Source of the DNA: Cryptobacteroides sp934698975
GTDB lineage: Bacteria; Bacteroidota; Bacteroidia; Bacteroidales; UBA932
Length of the DNA: 64,000 nucleotides
NCBI GenBank assembly: GCA_934698975.1
Contig: CAKUVR010000002.1
Coordinates: 124,001 to 188,000 of the forward strand
Reading direction: 5' to 3'
A program made the position numbers and the translations under genes. The first letter of the stretch is position 1. Each line of letters starts with the position of its first letter. This document shows, piece after piece, positions 17,958-27,245 of this stretch. The notes below the pieces were generated by a model. It searched no databases, was not told the origin of the DNA, and worked only from the letters and a program-made list of their open reading frames with translations.

Positions 17958-19166
17958 ATGCATCTGCCTCTTTTCATAGCACGACGGTACTTGTTCGCGA
18001 AGAAGTCACACAATGTGATCAACATCATCTCCGCGATCAGTGCCGTCGGCATGGCTATAGGGACAGCGGCTCTGATAATAATCCTGTCGATCTACAACGG
18101 TTTCGACGAGCTGGTTAAATCCACCCTCAGCAACGTCGAGCCGGACATACTCATCACTCCCGCCAAAGGCAAGGTCTTCATCCCCGAAGGCGAGGCATTC
18201 GACCGAATCAAACAGAGTCCATTAGTCGGGGAATATGATCTCATACTTCAAGAGAATGTGTTCGTGGACTATGACGGGCATCAGGGAATAGCCAAGGCCA
18301 AGGGTGTGGACAGCGCCTTCGAGGCAGACTCTCCTCTCGCGGAACACATCACCAACGGGGAGTTCTCGCTGCACAAAGGGCAACTTCCCCAAATGGTTGT
18401 CGGCGCGGGCCTGGCCTACAAGATGGGCATGAATCCGGCATTCCTCGCATCTGCGGAACTATATTTCCCTATAAGAGACAGAAACTTTTCGCTTGCAAAC
18501 CCAGCGGCCTCCATCGAGTCTGTACGGATGCGTCCGGCGGGAATATTCTCGGTCAACCAGCAGATTGACGAAGATCTGATGATTGTGCCGATAGAGGAGA
18601 TGAGGCGGCTGCTCGGCTACGAGGAGGAGGTCTCGGGAGTTGAAATCAGACTGGCGGAAGGATCGGCGGCGAAAGATGTCAGGGCCGCGATCAAGCATAT
18701 TCAGAAAGAATTAGGTCCTGATTTCAAGGTATTGGACCGCTTCCGCCAGAACCCTTCGCTCTACAAGATGATGCGCTACGAGAAGGCCGCCATCTACCTC
18801 ATCCTCATCTTCGTCATCATCATCATCGCCCTGAACATCTTCGGCAGCATCACGATGCTCATCATCGAGAAGAAGGACGACATCGAGACCTACCGCAGTC
18901 TCGGAGCCACGGACAAGATGCTCCGACGCACATTCACTCTTGAAGGCTGGCTGATCTCGCTTCTCGGCCTCGCCGCCGGCCTCGTCATCGGCATAGGCTT
19001 CTCCCTCGCCCAGCAGCACTTCGGCTTCATCAAGATGCCCGGCAGCTTCCTCGTGAACGCCTATCCGGTCATCCTCCAATGGCAGGATGTCCTCGCCACC
19101 GTCGCCGGCGTGGCCATCGTCGGCTACATCATCGCCCTCCTTCCTGTCCGCCGCAACATCCGGTAA
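17958..19166 (+). CDS. LolC/E-type lipoprotein-releasing ABC permease
   Basis: A 402-residue inner-membrane protein with the MacB/FtsX architecture: one N-terminal membrane helix (INIISAISAVGMAIGTAALI), a large periplasmic domain (about residues 50-265), and three C-terminal helices starting with AAIYLILIFVIIIIALNIFG. The opening FIARRYLFAKKSHNVINIIS is characteristic of the LolC/E group, which releases lipoproteins from the inner membrane together with an ATPase. No ATPase gene is adjacent. It follows glnS by 7 bases. Confidence 0.88.
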   Translation: MHLPLFIARRYLFAKKSHNVINIISAISAVGMAIGTAALIIILSIYNGFDELVKSTLSNVEPDILITPAKGKVFIPEGEAFDRIKQSPLVGEYDLILQENVFVDYDGHQGIAKAKGVDSAFEADSPLAEHITNGEFSLHKGQLPQMVVGAGLAYKMGMNPAFLASAELYFPIRDRNFSLANPAASIESVRMRPAGIFSVNQQIDEDLMIVPIEEMRRLLGYEEEVSGVEIRLAEGSAAKDVRAAIKHIQKELGPDFKVLDRFRQNPSLYKMMRYEKAAIYLILIFVIIIIALNIFGSITMLIIEKKDDIETYRSLGATDKMLRRTFTLEGWLISLLGLAAGLVIGIGFSLAQQHFGFIKMPGSFLVNAYPVILQWQDVLATVAGVAIVGYIIALLPVRRNIR

Positions 19167-19171
19167 ATCAG

Positions 19172-19520
19172 TCGATAAAGCATCTGTCGCCCCACGATAA
19201 ACTCTATCTAGACAACACCAATAAAATGTGTGCCTTCTCCGGCAACGTGCTGATTGGAACAACAAGGGAAACTTCTTTCATGTATCAGTTATCTGTGGCA
19301 CACGAAGTGGCACTACCTTCAAAAGGCGATTTCAAAATAGACGGGAAATACCTGTTTGAGTCAGGCGGCAGAAAAAAATCATTTGAGCAGATCAAAGATG
19401 AGGGAAAAAGTTATCTTGCGATAGACTCAGTAGAGACTGGCAACGGCAACAGAATTCCCTCTCTGGCTTTTCGGCTTCATCGGACAGAACACCTTTGCCC
19501 AAAATCCGGCTTCAGAATGA
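19172..19520 (+). pseudogene. Decayed C-terminal part of a DUF4143-type ATPase
   Basis: Directly after the permease stop, the plus strand encodes KLYLDNTN, IGTTRETSFMYQL, GDFKIDGKYLFESGG and YLAIDSVETGNGNRIP. This is the closing region of the ATP-binding proteins that end in a DUF4143 domain. A one-base insertion follows RIP, and shifting the frame recovers LWLFGF, the usual family ending. The ATPase domain is absent. It is therefore a truncated, frameshifted remnant, left against the 3' end of the permease gene. Confidence 0.8.
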
Positions 19521-19567
19521 ACTGCATTCAAACTGAAACCGGATGCAATTATCGCAAAGATGAATGG

Positions 19568-21682
19568 CTACTTTGCTTTCTTGAGGGTGATCTCGTCGGT
19601 GACACCGTTGTTGGAGACGACGCGGAAGGTGTCCTCGTCTGTCTTCATGCGGACGGCAGGGAAAGTCCATACAACGCCGCTGGATTCACCTGAGGATGTC
19701 AGACGGGTCACCTGGCGGCCATTCTGATAGAGAGTAAGGTACTTGGCGTTGCTGTACACCTTAATGCACAGATCCTTGCCAAACGGGAAACTTTCCAGGC
19801 GGCGGGATGTGATGTGGACAGTGGTCTCATCCTTGTTCCAAAGGGATTTGTACAGGTAGAACACATCCTTTTTCGTCTTTCGGTCGCGAGTCACCAGACC
19901 CTTGTCATTCATATACTTGCGATCGTTGTTACGAACGAATTTGACCCCGTCCGCAGAATCCATGTAACCTTCCTGACGGTTGGCCACAGGAAAATCAAAC
20001 AGTATCCAGACCGAAGTGAAGTTAAGCCAAGGCATGGCCTTGATCTGGCGGGCGTATGACTCGTGGAAACGGTTGCCATATTCCTCAAAGTGCCTCGAGT
20101 CATCTTCCTTGTCACGGATGGCGTCGGCAGGGTTCCACACCTGACAGTAAGGGTTTACGCCGGCCCCATATTCAGAGACATTGACAGGAACACCCGGTTT
20201 CAAGCCACGCACCTTCTTCATCGCATCTGTGAAGCCACTGAAATCATTCGGAGCCCAGTACCAGCCATAATAGATGTTTTGCGAGCAGAAATCACCCTTT
20301 AGGTCCTTGTAGCCGTCACGAGCAAGTCTCGAACAATCGGTGAAGCCCACAAAGCGGTCAGGATCAAGCTTCTTGGTGAAATCGTAGAGCCTTTCGGTCT
20401 CCCTTACAACTCTTTCCTCATCAAGCGGTCCCTGAAGGTCACTGTTGTTTCCCCAAGAATCCAGTTCGTTCCACATACCCCAGAACGCAATGGAAGGGTG
20501 GTTGTAAAGATTGTTCACCATCTCCTTCATCTGATGATGGATATTGTTGAAATAGGCCTGCGTGGCATCCGTTCCACAGACATTCACCCAAGGAATCTCT
20601 GTCTGGACGACGATGCCAAGAGAGTCGCAGAGCTGGAACGCGAAATCATTGTGCGGATAATGGGCAAGTCGGAGGAAATTTGCTCCGAGTTCCTTGACAA
20701 TGCGGTAGTCGCGCCGGTAATCGGCCGGTGTCAGAGCCGAAGCCTTGCCGTCTGCGTCCTGATGCATGGCCACACCACGGAGCGGATAAGGATGTCCGTT
20801 CAAAAGGAAGCCCTTCTCCGGATCCATCTCTATCGACCGATACCCCACCTTTGTCTCGGCGATGTCCATCATTCGCTTTCCCCTGAAAAGCTCAACCCTG
20901 ATCGTGTAAAGGTACGGATCTTTCGTGCCCTCCCAAAGGTGCATGCCGGAAAGGATGAACTCATGGTCGAAGTCATATTCGGAAAAAGCCGCGACAGGAA
21001 TCTCACGGTCAGCCTGATATCCCAGTCTGCCGTCAGCCTCAAGCAGTTGGACGCGGACCAGAATGTTTGCGTCCTTGCCGCTCGCGTTTATCAGTTTCGC
21101 CTTCACATTGGTGACAACCTTTTTCTTGGTGACCACCGGGGTCTCGCAGCGAAGTCTGTACATTCCGTAATCTTCCGGCGAGAAATAGACATCATCCATG
21201 ACGAGAAGCCAGGCCGGATTATGAAGACCACCGTTCTTATTGAAATCCGAAGTGACCGGAATCATTTCCAAATCCTCAGAGTTGTCGCAAGTCACCTCTA
21301 TCCTGTTTATTCCCTTGACCAAAGCCTCGGTTATGTCAACGGAAAATGGTGTATAGCCTCCTTTATGGGCAGCGACCTGTTCTCCGTTGACCTTCACCAC
21401 CGCCGCCTGCGCGGCGCCCTCGAAGAAAAGGTAGTGCGTCTTTTTCAGATCGGTTATCCGCAGATCGCAACGGTAGGTCGCCTTGCCACGGTAATAATAA
21501 GGGGAATGGCCGTCTTCGGCGTTATAGGAATGCGGCACCGTCACGGTCTGCCAGGTGGATCCGTCCTTGCTGAATTCCCATTCTTTCAACTGTTCCTGAC
21601 GGAATCCACGGATCTGAGCCCCCATCGGGAGGACGGAAAAGAGAATCGCCGCGATGACGGCGCAGAATAAATGTCTTTTCAT
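19568..21682 (-). CDS. GH2 family glycoside hydrolase (beta-galactosidase/glucuronidase type)
   Basis: A secreted enzyme of about 704 residues. The GH2 sugar-binding domain, immunoglobulin-like domain and TIM barrel follow in order. The acid/base is Glu406 in WNELD and the nucleophile Glu504 in VSEYGAG. The barrel begins with GVAMHQDADG, where classical GH2 has the RGxNxHE/D motif. I took the ATG at 21682, which opens a clean signal peptide (CAVIAAILFSVLPMGA); a TAACTTTG box at 21711-21718 lies too close to an upstream ATG at 21703. The exact linkage cannot be decided from the sequence. Confidence 0.9.
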   Translation of the reverse strand: MKRHLFCAVIAAILFSVLPMGAQIRGFRQEQLKEWEFSKDGSTWQTVTVPHSYNAEDGHSPYYYRGKATYRCDLRITDLKKTHYLFFEGAAQAAVVKVNGEQVAAHKGGYTPFSVDITEALVKGINRIEVTCDNSEDLEMIPVTSDFNKNGGLHNPAWLLVMDDVYFSPEDYGMYRLRCETPVVTKKKVVTNVKAKLINASGKDANILVRVQLLEADGRLGYQADREIPVAAFSEYDFDHEFILSGMHLWEGTKDPYLYTIRVELFRGKRMMDIAETKVGYRSIEMDPEKGFLLNGHPYPLRGVAMHQDADGKASALTPADYRRDYRIVKELGANFLRLAHYPHNDFAFQLCDSLGIVVQTEIPWVNVCGTDATQAYFNNIHHQMKEMVNNLYNHPSIAFWGMWNELDSWGNNSDLQGPLDEERVVRETERLYDFTKKLDPDRFVGFTDCSRLARDGYKDLKGDFCSQNIYYGWYWAPNDFSGFTDAMKKVRGLKPGVPVNVSEYGAGVNPYCQVWNPADAIRDKEDDSRHFEEYGNRFHESYARQIKAMPWLNFTSVWILFDFPVANRQEGYMDSADGVKFVRNNDRKYMNDKGLVTRDRKTKKDVFYLYKSLWNKDETTVHITSRRLESFPFGKDLCIKVYSNAKYLTLYQNGRQVTRLTSSGESSGVVWTFPAVRMKTDEDTFRVVSNNGVTDEITLKKAK

Positions 21683-21710
21683 CAAGATGAATGATTTACG
21701 CATAATTAGG

Positions 21711-21718
21711 CAAAGTTA
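21711..21718 (-). promoter_or_regulatory. -7 promoter box of the GH2 gene
   Basis: Minus-strand TAACTTTG fits the TAnnTTTG consensus and gives a short leader before the ATG at 21682. Confidence 0.45.
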
Positions 21719-21739
21719 GCAATAATCATCGGAATTTCT

Positions 21740-21747
21740 TAACTTCG
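21740..21747 (+). promoter_or_regulatory. Possible -7 box of the sulfatase/LtaS-like gene
   Basis: TAACTTCG resembles TAnnTTTG with one mismatch, 28 bases before the ATG at 21776. It forms a divergent pair with the GH2 promoter. Confidence 0.35.
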
Positions 21748-21775
21748 CACCCATAATCAACAATCATTTCATCAT

Positions 21776-23941
21776 ATGAACAGGAATTGCTTAAGAAACC
21801 AAGACAAAACCGAAGTGGTTCACGACTGGTTCAGAAGTTTCGCTCCGGTATTCATCACTTTCTCCGTCGCGATTGGCTTCATCACAAGGATAATCCTGCT
21901 GTTCGTACCTCCTACCGTGGTCGGATTCACTGTTGCCGAGTGGGCGAAGATATTCCTGTTGGGTTCCGTCAACGATATAGCCTTCTCGGTGCTGGCGCTG
22001 GCTCCGGCACTTCTGATCCATGCCACGCTGAACGACGCCAAATACAGAAAGCCGCTCAGTGTCATCATAGGAGCAGCGCTGCTCGCCTTCACGTTGTATT
22101 CATTCCTGCCTTCCAACATATTCACTGAATATGGCTCCGTCGTTCCTGCGATCGCGCGATCACTATCGGCCCTGCTGCTCTGCGGCTTCTGCCTCAGGCT
22201 GTTCATTCCTGGCATCCGGAAGGGCTGGTGCAAGGTCGGGCTGCTGCTCACGATGGGTCTGTATATTCTTCTGATGATAGTCAACGCCGTCTCGGAATGC
22301 GTCTTCTGGAACGAGTTCGGCGTACGCTACAACTTCATTGCAGTCGATTACCTTGTCTACACCAACGAGGTGTTCGGGAATATCATGGAGTCATACCCTG
22401 TCATACCTATGTTCCTCGGGGTGCTTCTGGTGGCAGTGATCATCTGCTGGAAACTGTTCAGAAATAAAGATTTCAGCAATGCTGGCAACGGTGGGACGAT
22501 TCCGTTTCTGGCATCCTTCGTCATCTATGCGCTCCTGTTCATGGGAAGTTTCTTCTGGCTGCGGTTCAGCTACCGCAACCTCCAGAGCGGCAACAACTAT
22601 GCGACAGAGCTTCAGTGCAACGGATGCTGGAACTTCCTTGAAGCCTACAGCAGCAGCACTCTTGAATATGACAGATTCTACCAGATGCTTCCTGCCGATG
22701 AGGCCTCGGCACTCAAACTTGCGCTTTGCAATCAGGTCACTGAGCCTGTCGAAGTGACCGGACAGGATGGCTCGGCGGCCACATCGACAGACTCAGTGAC
22801 CGACGCAAACAGCAACGGAACACAAATAATCCGTGACACCGTTCCACCCATCAAAAAGAACATCGTGGTGATCGCCGTGGAGAGCCTCAGCGCGGACTTC
22901 CTATCCGCCTACGGCAACGAAGACGGCATCACCCCGAATCTCGATACACTGATCGAAAAGAGTCTCGTTTTCGACAACCTTTACGCCGCCGGCAACCGTT
23001 CCGTGCGCGGCCTCGAGGCCCTTACCCTCTGCCTTCCTCCGAGCGCCGGGGAAAGCCTTATCAAACGGACTGGCAACGTCGGTCTGTTCTCAACAGGGAC
23101 AGTGCTGAGAGCAAACGGCTACACCACCTCATTCATCTACGGAGGCGACAGTTATTTCGACAACATGCGGACATACTTCTCCGGCAACGGTTTCGAAATC
23201 ATCGACAAGTCCAGTTACCCGAAAGAGGACATCACGTTCGCCAACATCTGGGGCACCTGCGATGAGGATTCGTACAGAGTGGCTCTGAAAGAGTTCGACA
23301 AGAAGGCCGAGAGCGGCACTCAGTTCCACGCTATCATATTCACAATCAGCAATCACCGCCCGTACACATTCCCGGAAGGGAAGATCACCTACGATGGTGA
23401 GATAAAGTCGCGCTCCGCCGCCGTGAAGTACACCGATTTCGCCATCGGGCAGTTCCTCGCCCAGGCCTCACGCAAGCCTTGGTTCGCTAACACCGTCTTC
23501 GTCATCGTGGCCGACCACTGCGCCTCCAGCGCCGGCAAGACCAGCATCCCGGTGGACAAGTACCACATCCCGGCGATCGTATATTCCCCGGGCTTCATAC
23601 GCCCTCGAAGGGTGGAGAAACTCTGCTCTCAGATCGACCTGATGCCGACCGTCTTCTCCCTGTTGCACTTCTCCTACGACTCTAAGTTCTACGGCCAGGA
23701 CATACTCGCTCCTGAATATAACCAAAGAGCCTTCATGGCCACCTATCAGGACCTTGGCTACTACAGTGATGATGTCCTCACCATCCTATCCCCTGTCCGC
23801 AGAGTCCAACAGTTCGACGTGACTTTGACCGAGCCGTGGCATCACACCGAGACCGTCAAGGGAACTCCGGTGGACAGCCTTGTGAAAGAGGCCCAAGCCT
23901 TTTACCAGACGGTCAATCTCTGTCCTCTAACAAAGGAATAG
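21776..23941 (+). CDS. LTA synthase-like sulfatase-superfamily membrane protein
   Basis: A 721-residue inner-membrane enzyme with about five N-terminal helices (to residue 265) and a C-terminal alkaline-phosphatase-fold domain. Metal-site segments include VIAVESLSADF and VADHCA, and the nucleophile region is GNRSVRGLEALTLCLPP. The LtaS/phosphoglycerol transferase family has Thr at the nucleophile position, which seems to be Ser here. A linker between helices and catalytic domain (VTEPVEVTG) is encoded by a copy of the dispersed hairpin repeat. It probably transfers a phospho-head group to a periplasmic glycan or lipid. The substrate is unknown. Confidence 0.85.
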   Translation: MNRNCLRNQDKTEVVHDWFRSFAPVFITFSVAIGFITRIILLFVPPTVVGFTVAEWAKIFLLGSVNDIAFSVLALAPALLIHATLNDAKYRKPLSVIIGAALLAFTLYSFLPSNIFTEYGSVVPAIARSLSALLLCGFCLRLFIPGIRKGWCKVGLLLTMGLYILLMIVNAVSECVFWNEFGVRYNFIAVDYLVYTNEVFGNIMESYPVIPMFLGVLLVAVIICWKLFRNKDFSNAGNGGTIPFLASFVIYALLFMGSFFWLRFSYRNLQSGNNYATELQCNGCWNFLEAYSSSTLEYDRFYQMLPADEASALKLALCNQVTEPVEVTGQDGSAATSTDSVTDANSNGTQIIRDTVPPIKKNIVVIAVESLSADFLSAYGNEDGITPNLDTLIEKSLVFDNLYAAGNRSVRGLEALTLCLPPSAGESLIKRTGNVGLFSTGTVLRANGYTTSFIYGGDSYFDNMRTYFSGNGFEIIDKSSYPKEDITFANIWGTCDEDSYRVALKEFDKKAESGTQFHAIIFTISNHRPYTFPEGKITYDGEIKSRSAAVKYTDFAIGQFLAQASRKPWFANTVFVIVADHCASSAGKTSIPVDKYHIPAIVYSPGFIRPRRVEKLCSQIDLMPTVFSLLHFSYDSKFYGQDILAPEYNQRAFMATYQDLGYYSDDVLTILSPVRRVQQFDVTLTEPWHHTETVKGTPVDSLVKEAQAFYQTVNLCPLTKE
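22735..22759. repeat. Dispersed hairpin repeat inside the LtaS-like gene
   Basis: Perfect 7-bp inverted repeat GGTCACT / AGTGACC around the core GAGCCTGTCGA. It is in frame and encodes VTEPVEVT in a flexible linker, so the insertion was tolerated by the protein. Confidence 0.8.
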
Positions 23942-23948
23942 TAAGTCT

Positions 23949-24284
23949 TTACTCCCGGACATAGTGTGGCATTCCGGCAGGGATGACGATGGAGATTTCG
24001 CAGAGCCCACCTACGACGCCATTCGTTTTCCATGCGCTTTGGAATATGAATTTGTGAACTCCATGCTTTTCGATGGTATAGCAATTCGTGCCACCAGTCT
24101 CCAACAGATGCCGTATTATACCGGCTGAGCGTTCCCCATGGCAATCGAAAAGATTCTTCCCGATCAGGCTGCCGTGTTTCTTATACTGTTCCACAGCCGG
24201 ATCGTTCTGATAAATTATAACACCGTCCCTATCACAGACGGTAATGGAGCAGTTCAGCTCCTTTGCCCAGTCAGGTATCATCAT
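23949..24284 (-). CDS. Small PAS-domain protein
   Basis: A 111-residue cytosolic protein consisting of little more than one PAS fold: ITVCDRDGVIIYQNDPAVEQ opens the domain, LIGKNLFDCH follows, and GGLCEISIVIP closes it. There is no output domain. Such proteins can sense small ligands or act as adaptors. It converges on the LtaS-like gene with 7 bases between the stops and is transcribed away from the lipoprotein gene at 24340. Confidence 0.7.
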   Translation of the reverse strand: MMIPDWAKELNCSITVCDRDGVIIYQNDPAVEQYKKHGSLIGKNLFDCHGERSAGIIRHLLETGGTNCYTIEKHGVHKFIFQSAWKTNGVVGGLCEISIVIPAGMPHYVRE

Positions 24285-24292
24285 AAAGCGAC

Positions 24293-24323
24293 TTGTTTAT
24301 CTATGCTAATTTACATACCTTTG
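24293..24323 (+). promoter_or_regulatory. Promoter of the 24.3-kb lipoprotein gene
   Basis: TACCTTTG at 24316-24323 matches the -7 consensus. A weaker TTGT lies 19 bases upstream. The ATG at 24340 follows 16 bases later. Confidence 0.6.
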
Positions 24324-24339
24324 TCCTAAAAATGAAACA

Positions 24340-25620
24340 ATGATGAAGAAATATTTTGCACTGTTCATCGTAATTGCACTCATCCCGATGTTCGCAATTT
24401 CCTGCAAGACCACAGACGATCCGGAAACATTCTCGATTACCGGAACCGTCTCAGATCCAGATAATGACATGGGACGCTTTATAGGCATAAGCATCAAGTT
24501 GCTCGACAAAGTTGGAACAGAGACTCACAACGAGAATCTTGATCTGTACGATGTGCCTTCATCTCAAAAGACTTACTCCTTGAACGATGTCAAGGCTGGA
24601 GACTACAAGTTCATAATCGAAAGCCGGAACTACAAGAGGGTAGAAAAGGACGTGACCATAAACAGGAACACCACAATCGATGTTGTCCTTGAGCCCATAA
24701 TCGCCATCAGTTTTGAACCGGATTGTTTGGAGTTCGGACCAAGAGAAAGCCGAAAGACCATAAGACTGACAAATGAATATTCAGAGCCGGTGCACTTCTA
24801 CATCAAGGGAAGCGGACCAGCGTTCGAGTTGGGTAACACTGAGATAGCCGACATACTTGAGGGCTTGGAAGGGCTCAGAAGACATAGCTGGACTTGGGGT
24901 GGCAACCTTGAGCCAGGCGAGAGCATGGATGTGCCTGTCAAGGTGTTCCACCGGATTCCCGGTGATAAGGAGTTCACCTTGAACATAGGTACCTACACTT
25001 ACGGTGAATCTACCGGGCAGCCGCTTCATGTCACCGTGTCAACTACCGATGAATCATTCCTAGCAAATGTGCAGGGTGTCGTACGAGACCGTGAGGGAAA
25101 TGGTCTGAAGGGGATAGCCGTCTATAACGACAGTTCCAAGGACATCACCATCACCAACGAGAATGGTGAATATTCCTTCGGACTGATTCCGTACCGCAGT
25201 TGGGTCAGTGTCAGTGCATATTCAAACAGTCACTATGAACAGACCCTCTTAAAAGAATATGTCATTGACGACATCAATGTCGATTTCACTCTTGACCCGT
25301 GTCCCGGCCATCTAACCATAGATCGCAGTGAAATAGATCTCGGAAGCGGCCCGAGAGGAAGCGGAAGCACTGTTGTGGAACTTAACTACAAGACCGATTT
25401 GTCCGATTTCATTCAGCTGAGCTGCAACTTGCTGGACCCTACCAAAGTCTATCCTGGTCTTAACATAAGCCCAGCGTCTGGCATGTCCAGACCGGAAGGA
25501 AAGATCCGCTTCTCCCTTGACAGAAACGTCACCTCCACCGGAACATTCTCGTTTTATGTAAAACTCAGTGTTAAAGATGCCGGAACTTACATCCTGCCGG
25601 TGAAATATTCAGTGATTTGA
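24340..25620 (+). CDS. Lipoprotein with carboxypeptidase-regulatory-like domains
   Basis: A 426-residue lipoprotein (lipobox AISCK). Two beta-sandwich regulatory-like domains can be seen: one near residues 30-110 (ITGTVSDPDND to IDVVLEP) and one near residues 240-320 (VQGVVRDREGNGLKGIAVYN to VDFTLDP). Between and after them are stretches resembling immunoglobulin-like repeats. The protein has no recognisable catalytic residues and is probably a surface binding or structural lipoprotein. A good promoter precedes it. Confidence 0.75.
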   Translation: MMKKYFALFIVIALIPMFAISCKTTDDPETFSITGTVSDPDNDMGRFIGISIKLLDKVGTETHNENLDLYDVPSSQKTYSLNDVKAGDYKFIIESRNYKRVEKDVTINRNTTIDVVLEPIIAISFEPDCLEFGPRESRKTIRLTNEYSEPVHFYIKGSGPAFELGNTEIADILEGLEGLRRHSWTWGGNLEPGESMDVPVKVFHRIPGDKEFTLNIGTYTYGESTGQPLHVTVSTTDESFLANVQGVVRDREGNGLKGIAVYNDSSKDITITNENGEYSFGLIPYRSWVSVSAYSNSHYEQTLLKEYVIDDINVDFTLDPCPGHLTIDRSEIDLGSGPRGSGSTVVELNYKTDLSDFIQLSCNLLDPTKVYPGLNISPASGMSRPEGKIRFSLDRNVTSTGTFSFYVKLSVKDAGTYILPVKYSVI

Positions 25621-25646
25621 GGTTTGGGAAATGTTTGCTATCTTTG
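25616..25646 (+). promoter_or_regulatory. Promoter of the DUF1703-type gene
   Basis: TTTG (25616-25619), a 19-base spacer and TATCTTTG (25639-25646) match the Bacteroidetes consensus exactly. The -33 box overlaps the stop codon of the preceding gene. Confidence 0.8.
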
Positions 25647-25668
25647 AACGACAGATAACGAATCGGCC

Positions 25669-27231
25669 ATGTTGTACCCTATCGGAATACAGAGTTTCTC
25701 GGAAATCCGCGAAGGCGGTTATGTTTATGTGGACAAGACAGCGGCGATCTACAGTCTCGCGTCAACAGGGAAATATTATTTCCTGAGCCGGCCGCGACGC
25801 TTCGGGAAAAGCCTTCTCGTCTCAACGATGGAGGCCTATTTCCGCGGACGGAAGGAGCTTTTCAAGGGGCTCTCGATGGAGACGCTTGAAAAGGACTGGA
25901 CTGCGTACCCCGTGCTGCATATAGACCTTACGGGCAGCAGGTACACTTCCGTGTCTGATCTTGAGGAGAAACTTGATATGTTTCTATCCAAATGGGAAAG
26001 AACCTACGGCAAGAACGGAGACTTCTCCAACCCCGCATCCAGATTCGAGGCCGTCATCGAAGCCGCTTACAGCAAGACCGGCAACAAGGTCGTCATCCTC
26101 ATCGATGAATATGAGAAGCCGATCATAGACAACATGGACACCCCAGATCTGATGGAAAAATTCCGCCGTGAACTTCAGGGATTCTACAGCGTCATCAAAG
26201 GCAAGGACGAATTCATCCGCTTCGCCTTCCTGACAGGTGTCACCAAGCTCGGCAAGATGAGCATATTCAGCGGACTGAACAACCTGAACGACATTTCCAT
26301 GGATGCGGAGTTCACAGACATCTGCGGAGTGTCTGAAGAAGAGCTCAAGACCTGCTTCGACGGCAGCGTCGCTGAGCTGGCAAAAGCCTGCGGAATGAGC
26401 AAGGAGGAGTGTTATGGAAAACTCAGGACAATGTACGACGGGTATCATTTCCGTAAAGGAGCCGCAGGTGTATACAATCCATTCAGCCTTTTGAACACAT
26501 TAAAAGCCAAGGAATTCCGCATGTACTGGTTCGAGACTGGAACGCCAACGTTCCTCGTCCGATACCTCAGGCAAGGCAGATACAATCTGGAAAACATTGC
26601 CAAGAACAAGGTTTCGATAGAGACATTGACCGGCACAAACTATGTGAGTCCAGCACCGATAACCCTTATGTACCAGACCGGCTACCTGACGATAAAGAGC
26701 TACGACGAACGTTTCAACGCATACAATCTTGACTATCCGAATAAGGAGGTGAAGGCCGGATTCCTCAACTCCCTCAGCCAGCTTTACGCACCGGCCCTGA
26801 TTGACGGGGAACTCTCTGTGTACAATTTCGTCGAAGACATCGAGCGCGGAGATGTCCAAGGATTCATGGACAGGTTCACGACGTTCCTCTCCGGCAACGA
26901 CTACGAGATCCAGGGAGACCTCGAATTGTATTTCCAGAACACGATGTACGTGATGTTCAAGATGATGGGACTGTACGTCAGAGCCGAGTACCACACCTCG
27001 AACGGCAGGATAGACATTGTCCTCGACACAGACAATTACATCTACATCATCGAACTGAAACGAGACTCGTCTCCGGAGACCGCACTGAGGCAGATCGAGG
27101 AGAAAGGCTACGCCAAGCCGTTCCAAGCAAGCGGAAAGGAGATCGTGGAACTCGGCATCAACTTCTCGTCACAGACCCGCACCATCGACGGCTGGCAAGT
27201 GAAAGAGCCTCCGTGTGCGCACCACCAGTAA
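25669..27231 (+). CDS. AAA-ATPase-like / PD-(D/E)XK nuclease-like protein (DUF1703 family)
   Basis: A 520-residue protein that begins LYPIGIQSFSEIREGGYVYV and has a P-loop-like SRPRRFGKSLLVSTMEAYF near residue 40. The C-terminal part ends in a PD-(D/E)XK-type motif, GRIDIVLDTDNYIYIIELK, followed by KGYAKPF. This family is highly multiplied in gut Bacteroidetes and its role is unknown; a mobile or addiction-like behaviour has been suspected because of copy number. The gene has its own promoter and looks intact, unlike the related DUF4143 remnant 6 kb away. Confidence 0.85.
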   Translation: MLYPIGIQSFSEIREGGYVYVDKTAAIYSLASTGKYYFLSRPRRFGKSLLVSTMEAYFRGRKELFKGLSMETLEKDWTAYPVLHIDLTGSRYTSVSDLEEKLDMFLSKWERTYGKNGDFSNPASRFEAVIEAAYSKTGNKVVILIDEYEKPIIDNMDTPDLMEKFRRELQGFYSVIKGKDEFIRFAFLTGVTKLGKMSIFSGLNNLNDISMDAEFTDICGVSEEELKTCFDGSVAELAKACGMSKEECYGKLRTMYDGYHFRKGAAGVYNPFSLLNTLKAKEFRMYWFETGTPTFLVRYLRQGRYNLENIAKNKVSIETLTGTNYVSPAPITLMYQTGYLTIKSYDERFNAYNLDYPNKEVKAGFLNSLSQLYAPALIDGELSVYNFVEDIERGDVQGFMDRFTTFLSGNDYEIQGDLELYFQNTMYVMFKMMGLYVRAEYHTSNGRIDIVLDTDNYIYIIELKRDSSPETALRQIEEKGYAKPFQASGKEIVELGINFSSQTRTIDGWQVKEPPCAHHQ

Positions 27232-27245
27232 TCAGAGGTCTGAAT

